Below are positions 33,776 through 40,986 of a stretch of DNA of 64,000 bases, piece by piece. The DNA is taken from assembly GCA_013284265.1 (NCBI GenBank), contig JABTBR010000010.1, positions 1-64,000 on the forward strand. Direction: 5' to 3'. This DNA comes from Oxalobacteraceae bacterium. Lineage in GTDB: Bacteria; Pseudomonadota; Gammaproteobacteria; Burkholderiales; Burkholderiaceae_D. The notes under the pieces were generated by a model that made no database searches, was not told the origin of the DNA, and worked only from the letters and a program-made list of their open reading frames with translations. Numbering within the stretch: the stretch's first letter is position 1; each line of letters opens with the position of its first letter. A program made the translations under genes and the position numbers.

Positions 33776-34777
33776 CTATTGCAAGCGCTCAATGAACAGA
33801 CCCCAAAAATACTCCGATGCGCCCTGCTGTGATAACTGGGCTTTTTCCTCGTTGCCGCGAAACTGCATACCGAGCGCCTTAAAGTATAAGGACTGGTCGT
33901 CCGCTTCAACATGCAGCATTTCATTGGATGATCCAGCCGGGGCATTCGCGCTGTAAGAGAAGGACAGCATGGAATCACGAAATCCCATGCCGCCGATCCG
34001 TACAGAGCATTCGGTGATCGTCTTGCCTGCCCGGTAGATCACAGCTGCAAAGCTCTGCGCATCGGGTCGTTGGAACCGTACCTGGATGCCTTCGTTCCGA
34101 GCCGCCAGTTCCCCCAGCGAGGCGTCGAAGAACTTGGCCATGTAATCGAACGCGTCATGCAGGAACTTGTCCCTGTCGAAGTCGGTGAACTCCTTTTTGA
34201 GTCGCAAGTTGCTCGATCGCGGCGCTGCCGGCTCCTGCCATGCATTCACGCGCAATCCACCTCCCTGCCCTTGCGTGGTCGTATCGATGCTTTTGCCAAC
34301 GATCCCGGTTGTCGGCATTGTTTTCGCGGCCGGCTGCGCGCCCAATGCTTCGATGACCTTCCGAATCTGTCGCGCGGCGTCTGCCCAGGCCTGCGCTTGG
34401 TTTGGCCACGTAGTGACGGCTTTTCCATCCTTCGGTACCGCCATGAGGTTGCCAAACGGCGCGGAGTGCCAATCGCAGTCATCCAGGATGACGGGAATCA
34501 CGCGTGCACTACCTTCTGCATGGCGCTCTAGCGCCTTGGTCATCTCGATCGAATAGCAATACTTGGAAGCGATAAAGTCAGCGCTGATCAACAGCAGAAT
34601 GATATCGGCATCTGCCAAGTGGACGTCGATAGCCGCATCGAAACTTTCACCTGGCAGGATGCGCCGGTCATGCCAAGTCTCGATCAGGCCTTGGTGCTTC
34701 AGCAGTGACAGGTGCACCTCGAGCCGATCGCGCATCGCTTCGTCCACGTGACAGTACGAGAAAAACAGTTTGGTCAT
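33776..34777 (-). CDS. TIR-domain protein with uncharacterised C-terminal domain
   Basis: The protein has 333 residues. Residues 1-135 form a TIR domain of the bacterial TIR_2 class: FFSYCHVDE strand, LPGESFDAAI, ILLLISADFIASKYCYSIEM with the putative NADase Glu78, and VIPVILDDCDW. A Gly/Thr-rich linker (about 150-190) leads to a C-terminal alpha/beta domain (190-333) beginning KEFTDFDRDKFLHDAFDYM. It contains predicted strands, no membrane segment and no recognised sensor motif. Bacterial TIR effectors usually degrade NAD+ or make cyclic ADP-ribose signals on phage infection. AAGGGG is eight bases upstream of the ATG, and the gene starts 46 bases after the XRE-ImmA stop on the same strand, so coexpression is likely. 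Confidence 0.85.
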   Translation of the reverse strand: MTKLFFSYCHVDEAMRDRLEVHLSLLKHQGLIETWHDRRILPGESFDAAIDVHLADADIILLLISADFIASKYCYSIEMTKALERHAEGSARVIPVILDDCDWHSAPFGNLMAVPKDGKAVTTWPNQAQAWADAARQIRKVIEALGAQPAAKTMPTTGIVGKSIDTTTQGQGGGLRVNAWQEPAAPRSSNLRLKKEFTDFDRDKFLHDAFDYMAKFFDASLGELAARNEGIQVRFQRPDAQSFAAVIYRAGKTITECSVRIGGMGFRDSMLSFSYSANAPAGSSNEMLHVEADDQSLYFKALGMQFRGNEEKAQLSQQGASEYFWGLFIERLQ

Positions 34778-34823
34778 TCAGTAACCCCTTGTGCGTATGA
34801 TCGCAAGGCCCTGGCCTCGCGGA

Positions 34824-35924
34824 CTATTTCACGACCCGCAGGCCAGTATTGCGCTCAAGCTCGTACATGCTCGCGAGCTCGTCGTAGTTCAAGTGCAGCA
34901 CCTCCACCAGCTCATCGGCACTGTAGCCCATGTGCTTCGTCAGGTTGTCAACCAGCGCATCGATCAGCGAAGTCTTCTCAGGCTCGAAGTCGACGGCCTG
35001 CGGCTCCCGTGTGCGAAATCCCCGGGTGGCCATCTGACGCCACAAATACTCTGCCTTGTAGCGGTCGATTCTGCCGAGCTCGCTGGCGCGGTAAATCATC
35101 GACGCCATGGACACTTTCCATACCGGCTTCATATAGGCGGCCTTTTCGATGGTAAGGCCTTGAAGTTCGGGGCCGATGTCGGTGGCCGGCATCAGGAGCG
35201 CCGAGGCAAACTGGTTCGCTTCCTGTTCCATGTTTGGATTTGGATACGTGTGCATCACCAGGTGACCGATCTCATGAGCCAAGCTGAAACGCATGCGGTC
35301 CGCTGGCTGACGCCTGTTCAGGAAGATCAACGGTGGCAAACCAGGGATCCGGTAGCTGACGCCATCGATCTTGGCCTCATCGAGGTCGCATTGGACCACC
35401 AGGCATCCTGCGCGTTCAGCATATTCGGTGAGCGAACGGATTGGTCCCCGCGGCACCAGCCAAGCCCGCCGCACGCTGTCGGCCACCGCGTCGGCCTGGC
35501 CCTGGAAGTCGTCCAGGTCATACAACGGGAACGGGAGTTCGGGCGCAAACTCGACGCCCGACAGAAATTTTCGAGCATGGGCAATCCGCACGTTGAGTTC
35601 CGCGATAATCCGGTCGATCACCTTTTGGCCCGTCGACGCCTTCTTCCGGAACATGGCGTGGGCGCTCATTGGCGGACCGTATTCACGCTCAGTTTGAAAG
35701 AAGAAGGACACCGGGCATTCCAACGCGTCGCCCAGTCGGGTCACCAAGTCGTCATTGACTTCCTTTAGCCCTTGCTCAATCTTCGACAATGTGCCTTGCG
35801 CGATGCCGGTACGATTGGACAGCTCAGCCTGGCTTAATGAAAGCATCCGCCGGCGCAGACCAATCATGTCGTTACGAAATATCCGGCCCGAATCAGCCGC
35901 CTGCAACATCTTTGTCATCGTCAT
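34824..35924 (-). CDS. XRE-family regulator fused to ImmA/IrrE-type metalloprotease
   Basis: The protein has 366 residues. Residues 15-75 form an XRE helix-turn-helix (LSQAELSNRTGIAQGTLSKIEQG). Residues about 150-260 form an ImmA/IrrE peptidase domain with the zinc motif HEIGH at 217-221 and a downstream Glu in EQEANQFASALLMP. ImmA-type proteases cleave repressors in response to signals, as ImmA does for the ICEBs1 repressor ImmR. The start lies inside the last 32 bases of the upstream 201-residue gene, so the two are translationally coupled. This architecture is typical of toxin-antitoxin and island regulators. A likely role is control of its own operon and possibly of the TIR gene. Confidence 0.88.
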   Translation of the reverse strand: MTMTKMLQAADSGRIFRNDMIGLRRRMLSLSQAELSNRTGIAQGTLSKIEQGLKEVNDDLVTRLGDALECPVSFFFQTEREYGPPMSAHAMFRKKASTGQKVIDRIIAELNVRIAHARKFLSGVEFAPELPFPLYDLDDFQGQADAVADSVRRAWLVPRGPIRSLTEYAERAGCLVVQCDLDEAKIDGVSYRIPGLPPLIFLNRRQPADRMRFSLAHEIGHLVMHTYPNPNMEQEANQFASALLMPATDIGPELQGLTIEKAAYMKPVWKVSMASMIYRASELGRIDRYKAEYLWRQMATRGFRTREPQAVDFEPEKTSLIDALVDNLTKHMGYSADELVEVLHLNYDELASMYELERNTGLRVVK

Positions 35925-36498
35925 TCAAATTACGTTTTGGTTTGATAATGCGGTCTGCGACCGAACCGGAAAGCTTGTCCGGCGGCGGTTCCGCGAATGG
36001 CAGCACATTCTGCAGCATCGGGTCCGCCCCCAGCAAATCGATCATCCAGACGACCGACTTCTTGTGGCGCTGGATCAACGCGATGCGTTCAATCTCAGTC
36101 TCCGAATCATCCAGGAGATAGACCAGTTCCAGGCGTGTCACCTCGCCAAACATGTCGCTGGTCTGGTCGAGGAAGGCTAAGGCGCTTTTGGTGGGGTAAT
36201 TGCGTGACAGCAGTTTCTTGTCCGCTTTTTTCATACGGATGAAAATGTCTGTGCCGATCAATACACCGTCCCAAGGGGTCAGGGTGTCCACGCGGATCCC
36301 TTCCCGGCCGTCGAATTGACGTTTGGCACCCGACAGCAACTGGTTCCAGACGTAGTTGGCGCGAACACGCTTATGCTGCATCTGGGCTGCGATCGCGTCG
36401 CGACGCCAGTCCAACCAGGCCGACTGCACGATGTTGATAAAGTCATCAACGTATGGGCGGATAGCGGATTCAGCTGCTTCTTGGGTAATCACCGGCAT
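35893..36498 (-). CDS. Unknown partner of the XRE-ImmA protein
   Basis: The protein has 201 residues and no recognised family. The N-terminal 120 residues are mixed alpha/beta, containing the pattern ANYVWNQLLSGAKRQF and GVLIGTDIFIRMKKADK. The middle has FGEVTRLELVYLLDDSETEIERIALIQRH, a beta-rich block, and the tail is acidic and polar (NLNDDDKDVAGG). There is no signal peptide. ATG at 36498 is preferred over 36624 because TGAGGTG lies upstream and the extra 42 residues are low-quality sequence. The 3' end overlaps the XRE-ImmA gene, as expected for a two-gene toxin-antitoxin-like module in which this would be the toxin or substrate. Confidence 0.7.
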   Translation of the reverse strand: MPVITQEAAESAIRPYVDDFINIVQSAWLDWRRDAIAAQMQHKRVRANYVWNQLLSGAKRQFDGREGIRVDTLTPWDGVLIGTDIFIRMKKADKKLLSRNYPTKSALAFLDQTSDMFGEVTRLELVYLLDDSETEIERIALIQRHKKSVVWMIDLLGADPMLQNVLPFAEPPPDKLSGSVADRIIKPKRNLNDDDKDVAGG

Positions 36499-36525
36499 GA
36501 GACGCACCTCAGAAACGATTCGATG

Positions 36526-36583
36526 CTGGAATATTATCACGGAACACCAATTTCCGGCGCAAATTATTCCAATATTATTCCAG
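36526..36583 (-). promoter_or_regulatory. Inverted and direct TATTCCA repeats upstream of the XRE-ImmA operon
   Basis: CTGGAATATTAT (36526-36537) is an inverted, nearly exact match of ATATTATTCCAG (36572-36583), and ATTATTCCA also occurs at 36563-36571. The repeats lie 28-85 bases before the start of the 201-residue gene. They are natural operator candidates for the XRE regulator encoded two genes later. Confidence 0.5.
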
Positions 36584-36657
36584 CGCCCGATTTCAGGTGG
36601 ATGTTTGGCGCAGGCAAAAATCACCGGCTTGCTTCAGACTGTGCGGCGGCCGCGAGC

Positions 36658-37107
36658 TTAGTCAATCCATTCAGTTCGATTTCGTTCACGACTTACCGCC
36701 GAGAGCGAGTCGACGAAGTCATTTCCGCTGAGCTCTCGAAGAGCTTTCTCGATTTCACGCTGTCTGTTTAAACGCGATATCAAAACATCCCGTTGCAAAT
36801 CATTCGCCTCGCCGTTGGCAGGGTTCACGGAAGCTATATTCAACTGCCCTGTCATCAACTCCGTAAGTTCAATTCGCGAAGCTAGTAAGAAATCTCGTTC
36901 TTGGTCATGAAGCAATTGAATTTTCAAGACGAACGCAGACCCGATCAGGCCGCCCGCCAATGCCATCAAAGTGGGATCCACCACCGCTGCCGCCACATCG
37001 AGACCTTCAACACCAGGGCCTTTCCAAACAGAATGAGCCAACATTGGTAGCGCCTTGATCATCACCGCGATGGTCGTCACCACAACCCCAATGTCTGGCC
37101 TGGCCAC
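36658..37107 (-). CDS. Hypothetical small membrane protein
   Basis: This 149-residue frame has two hydrophobic segments (VVVTTIAVMIKALPMLA and PTLMALAGGLIGSAFVL), followed by a charged helical region (SRLNRQREIEKALRELSG). I do not recognise the family. The frame opens with a GTG that has no ribosome-binding site; an ATG at 37062 would start it before the second helix. It lies between the McrBC pair and the XRE module on the same strand. Two membrane helices beside a soluble tail fit effectors that disrupt membranes, but nothing in the sequence proves this. Confidence 0.5.
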   Translation of the reverse strand: MARPDIGVVVTTIAVMIKALPMLAHSVWKGPGVEGLDVAAAVVDPTLMALAGGLIGSAFVLKIQLLHDQERDFLLASRIELTELMTGQLNIASVNPANGEANDLQRDVLISRLNRQREIEKALRELSGNDFVDSLSAVSRERNRTEWID

Positions 37108-37239
37108 TGCGTTGTATACATATTCAAGTAATCAACAATGACGGCTCTTCGCGTATGCATAATTTGTAGTAGTTCAGATCTGATCGTGCAGTAGGGCCTT
37201 TGCCAGAGGGTGGAGTTACCCGGTTTTAACACATCGCAC

Positions 37240-38565
37240 CTACTGCATCTGCCTTAGCCGGGAATATAACGCTACATAGCCTCCCAAGAGCTCTTCAACA
37301 GGCAAATGCACGACACTGAGCGGCGGATCCCATGGGGGCTGTTGCATGGATGTATGGCGTTGGGCCTGGCTCCCCGGCAACCAGAACTCAAGCGCCACTG
37401 ACGCGGAACGAGGATCGCCAAGGCGAAGAAAATGGTTTTGCAGCAGTAGCCCATAGGCTTCGATGCTGAGGTAGTCTTTCTCTATTTTGTCGATGTGAAC
37501 CGCATCAGAGGCGCGCCGCTTCTGTCGCATATAGGAGTAATACTTGAAGTCGACAATCTTGATACCGGCGACGTCGGCCTGCACCAAGTCAGGACGGCGA
37601 CTAATCCCGTTGCGCGCAAACAGTAATGCACGCTGACGCAACCATGCTTCTCGCTGCTCCGGCGTCGACAACATGACGGGTAAATGCTCCATATCGCAGG
37701 TCAGGATATCGCTATTCTGACGTTCACGTGCATGGACCAAGCATACGGATTCCCATACCGCCCAAAAATCCTTAACGCCCCACACCAGTCCATCGTTGGC
37801 CGAGCCGCCGACGCCCGCATGAAGGTAACAATACAATGCCTCATAGGTTTCACGGTATGCGCCATGACGAAACGGGGTGTTGCGGTCTACCAATTGCAGG
37901 ATATGGCGCAGTGACTCGGCCAATTCTTCACATCGAGCAGGTTCGCCGACGTACAGGGACGCATCAGGCGCTAGATAGCGATGACGAAAGTCCGCAGCAA
38001 GCGCGACACCCTCGCTGGCGAAGTTACCCCAGACGGTTTCCAGATCCTCGTGCAAAAAACGAACATAAAAGTCTTCTGCGATAAAGCAGTACATGCCAAC
38101 AATATCACCGGTCTGGTGGCGAAGCTCTCGCCGACGCCCGATAGCACGCTCCAAATAGGACGCGCCATCCTCATCGAACAAGGCTCGATGCCAGCTCCGT
38201 TCGATATGCAAGTGCGTGTCACGGTGTGTGCTCGCGCGAGTTTCGGTAAAGCCGAGCAGGCGCATCGGATCTGCGCGTTCAAACAGCGTGTCCAGCGCTA
38301 GTGCATCGGCAAAGGTGAAACTATCAGCACCGGCATCCGTACCGTCGTCCGAAAAGAGTTCTACGCCATCCAATGCATCGAGCCGCGCCAGCGCTCGCCG
38401 CGTATTACGAAAAACCACGAGCGTCTTGTACAACAAAGCCAGAGCCGAGACGGGCGCCATGTGGGACATCCCTTTCGGCACACATAACCGTGGCACGCCG
38501 TTCAGCAGTTCTAATCCAACCGCCTTCTCACTTTCAACTACCGGCAACGTGGATGGCATAAACAT
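37240..38565 (-). CDS. mcrC: McrC/LlaJI-family restriction endonuclease subunit
   Basis: The protein has 441 residues. The C-terminal half holds a PD-(D/E)xK nuclease site: Asp326 in RRPDLV, then Asp339-Phe-Lys341 in KIVDFKYYSY, the characteristic VDFKY core of McrC nucleases. The N-terminal half is helical and would contact McrB. In McrBC systems McrB forms a GTP-driven hexamer that recruits McrC to cut modified DNA. It starts two bases after the mcrB stop codon, confirming the pair. The DNA modification recognised is not predictable. Confidence 0.82.
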   Translation of the reverse strand: MFMPSTLPVVESEKAVGLELLNGVPRLCVPKGMSHMAPVSALALLYKTLVVFRNTRRALARLDALDGVELFSDDGTDAGADSFTFADALALDTLFERADPMRLLGFTETRASTHRDTHLHIERSWHRALFDEDGASYLERAIGRRRELRHQTGDIVGMYCFIAEDFYVRFLHEDLETVWGNFASEGVALAADFRHRYLAPDASLYVGEPARCEELAESLRHILQLVDRNTPFRHGAYRETYEALYCYLHAGVGGSANDGLVWGVKDFWAVWESVCLVHARERQNSDILTCDMEHLPVMLSTPEQREAWLRQRALLFARNGISRRPDLVQADVAGIKIVDFKYYSYMRQKRRASDAVHIDKIEKDYLSIEAYGLLLQNHFLRLGDPRSASVALEFWLPGSQAQRHTSMQQPPWDPPLSVVHLPVEELLGGYVALYSRLRQMQ

Positions 38566-38567
38566 GG

Positions 38568-39869
38568 TCAGATCTTCGCAGCAGTGGCGGCGGCCTGCGG
38601 ATTGCAGAGGAGCGCAACAAAGTCATCTGCGTGATCAACGAACTGTCCAAACGTGCGCATCGCGCTGCGCTCGAGACCCAGCAATTTGCAAATCGGCGTC
38701 TTGTCGCGATCAAAGACGTTGTCCCAAAGGTATAGGAATAGCTTGCCGACGACGTCGCTTTTTGCGACGTATCGAACCGTCGGTCGTTGTTGGGCGATGT
38801 GTGACTCAAGTGCTTTGACGAAGGCTTCGATCAGGAGCGGGCCGCCGGCTTCCGCCGCAAAATGTTTTTCCGACTTGTAGTAATATGAGTCTGGATCCGC
38901 CGCAATATTCTTCAGTACACTGGGGCCATTAGTAGGCTGATAGCCTGCCAGCGTGTGTATCTCCTGTTGCATGGAGCCGCCCATCTTGCTTGCCAACGCC
39001 AGTAACGCCTGCTCAAACTTACGACTATTGTCGGCGCCAGAGTTGTAGACAGCTACCTGCGGCGCCAGCGCCTTTAAATGTGCCAAATCAGCGCTCACGT
39101 CCAATGGTACGTCTTTCTTGGCCTTGATAAACCAGGGGCCGATCAGCTTATCGTCCAGCTTGGGCGCGCTGCAATTGTCAATGACGAACTTATTCAGTGC
39201 GTCCACGAACTGCTTGAGCGAATATTTGCTATGCGGCGCGAAGAGCGCCGCATCTCGCTGCTCAGCTGGCACCCCGTCAAAGCCAGGCGACATAAATTCA
39301 AAATTCCAGCGCCGCTTGAATGCGCTGTCCATAAAATAGATCGACTCATCACTGGTATTCATTGTGCCGATCAGATATAGATTGGATGGCAGCTTGAGCA
39401 GTCTCGTCTCCATTACCCGTTTAAGTGATGCGCTCCATTGGTCTTCAAGGTGTTTCAGCTCGTCGAGTTCTTGGTGCAAAGCCTTAATTGTCAACTCGGA
39501 TGCAACGATTTCATAACACGAGCTGCCATCATCCTCACGGTCAAGCAACTGAAAGGTGTCGCCGAAAATCTCCGCGCAATTGCCACGATTTATTTCGTCG
39601 ATCAACAGCACGACATTGCGTTGCGCATCCGCATAAGCCAGCGCCAAGGCGCGCAAAAAAGGTCCCGCATACACGCTGTAATGGATTTTCCCGCCCTCAC
39701 TCATCGGCAATAACCGAGCGACGAATTCCCCGTAGGAGAACTCCGGGTGAAATGCGATAGGCACCAGTTTTGCATCGAGACTCTTCGCTTTCACATGCTG
39801 CGCGGTGTGGCTTTTGCTCGTGCCAGGCGGTCCAAACAAAATGAGCTGGTGCGGGGTTTCAGCGTCCAT
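38568..39869 (-). CDS. mcrB: McrB-like AAA+ GTPase/ATPase subunit
   Basis: This 433-residue AAA+ protein has Walker A GPPGTSKS (13-20), Walker B LLIDEINRGN (Asp91, Glu92), and the McrB signature loop GTMNTSDESIYFMDSAFKRRW from residue 168. The DEINRGN and MNTSD motifs distinguish the McrB clade from other AAA+ enzymes. Unlike E. coli McrB there is almost no N-terminal DNA-binding domain before the P-loop, so target recognition must come from elsewhere, perhaps the C-terminal 150 residues or McrC. The ATG at 39869 has AAGGAAG upstream; a TTG one codon earlier is also in frame. Confidence 0.87.
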   Translation of the reverse strand: MDAETPHQLILFGPPGTSKSHTAQHVKAKSLDAKLVPIAFHPEFSYGEFVARLLPMSEGGKIHYSVYAGPFLRALALAYADAQRNVVLLIDEINRGNCAEIFGDTFQLLDREDDGSSCYEIVASELTIKALHQELDELKHLEDQWSASLKRVMETRLLKLPSNLYLIGTMNTSDESIYFMDSAFKRRWNFEFMSPGFDGVPAEQRDAALFAPHSKYSLKQFVDALNKFVIDNCSAPKLDDKLIGPWFIKAKKDVPLDVSADLAHLKALAPQVAVYNSGADNSRKFEQALLALASKMGGSMQQEIHTLAGYQPTNGPSVLKNIAADPDSYYYKSEKHFAAEAGGPLLIEAFVKALESHIAQQRPTVRYVAKSDVVGKLFLYLWDNVFDRDKTPICKLLGLERSAMRTFGQFVDHADDFVALLCNPQAAATAAKI

Positions 39870-39951
39870 CAATCTTCCTTTCTCTTGTAGATGCCTGAAC
39901 TTTAAAGATACTAATTATTGCATTGCAATTTCCAAATGGCAACACTATGTA

Positions 39952-40986
39952 TCAGACACAATGGTTCCTGCTTGTAGTCGCCCCAAGGCAGGCACTGGAG
40001 TGCGGGCAAACAACCACCCCGCCGAGTATCAACACTTCATGAAGCGAGTCACTATCGCGCAGTACGAACAATACGTCCATGCCTCGCTCGCGGGCTAGTG
40101 CAATGCCCTCGCCCTCTCCCAATACGAGCAGCGCGGTCGCCCAGGCATCGGCGAGCATGCATGTGGATGCGAGTACCGTCACCGCTGCAAGTCGGTTCGA
40201 CAACGGTTGTTGGAGGGTCGGGTTCATCGTGTGCGCGTAGCGCTTACCGTCAATCTCCACCCAGCGGCGGTAATCGCCTGAGGTGGCGATTGCCACATCC
40301 TTGAGTTCCATCACGCCGGACACTTCGCGCACGCCATAGGTCGGTTTCTCGATCGCAACGGTCCACGCTTCACCGCCGGGCTTGCTCCCGCGCGCACGCA
40401 TTTCCCCATCAATGCCCACCAGATAACTCGCCATTCCCCAACCGTCGAGGCAGTATGCGAGTTGATCGACTCCGTAGCCCTTGGCGATAGCAGAAAGATC
40501 CATGGCAATCGGTGCGCGCTTGAGCACTTGCTGCCGTGCGCGGTCGACCTCCAATCTTGCGGAGGCCGGCCCGCTGCTCGATCCCTGCGGCGCTCTCATC
40601 GGCGAAGTCGGCGTCTCTTGCGAGGGGCCAAAACCCCACGCTTCCACCAACGCCCCGACGCCGATGTCGAAGGCGCCATGCGATTGCACGCCGATCTTCA
40701 CAGCCGTGGCGAGGACCTCGGTCAGTTCCGCCGGAACGTCAATCCAGGTATGCTCTGGCGCCGCGTTAAGTCGACACAGATCCGACCCGGGCTTCCACGT
40801 CGACATTTGCCGGTCGACCTTGTCCACGGCGGCAAACAGGGCTGCGCCGATCGTGGCCGCGTCCGTCCCCTCGGGCGCGTAGAAAACGGCCGTGTAGCGC
40901 GTGCCCATCGTCGCGCCGTTCAGGCTGTAACGCCGCAGAGTGGGCGGCGTGGGCCGGTCAGAATACGTCTTCACGGTACCTGCCAC
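39952..40986 (-). CDS. apbE: FAD:protein FMN transferase (flavin-attaching enzyme)
   Basis: The 344-residue protein has the ApbE hallmarks: GATMGTRYTAVFYAP near the N terminus, MDLSAIAKGYGVDQLA, and the metal-binding C-terminal motif HTMNPTLQQPLSNRLAAVTV followed by MLADAWATALLVLG. ApbE moves FMN from FAD onto Thr or Ser of partner proteins, using magnesium, on the outer side of the cytoplasmic membrane. No secretion signal is evident, so either the true start is elsewhere or it acts in the cytoplasm on proteins before export. It overlaps the PepSY-reductase gene by 29 bases and is the last gene of the four-gene operon. Its neighbours are likely substrates and electron donors. Confidence 0.93.
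   Translation of the reverse strand: MAGTVKTYSDRPTPPTLRRYSLNGATMGTRYTAVFYAPEGTDAATIGAALFAAVDKVDRQMSTWKPGSDLCRLNAAPEHTWIDVPAELTEVLATAVKIGVQSHGAFDIGVGALVEAWGFGPSQETPTSPMRAPQGSSSGPASARLEVDRARQQVLKRAPIAMDLSAIAKGYGVDQLAYCLDGWGMASYLVGIDGEMRARGSKPGGEAWTVAIEKPTYGVREVSGVMELKDVAIATSGDYRRWVEIDGKRYAHTMNPTLQQPLSNRLAAVTVLASTCMLADAWATALLVLGEGEGIALARERGMDVLFVLRDSDSLHEVLILGGVVVCPHSSACLGATTSRNHCV

Noticed and set aside
34791..35768. 325-codon plus-strand frame over the XRE-ImmA gene
   Set aside because: Antisense to a gene with clear helix-turn-helix and HEIGH motifs; no ribosome-binding site.
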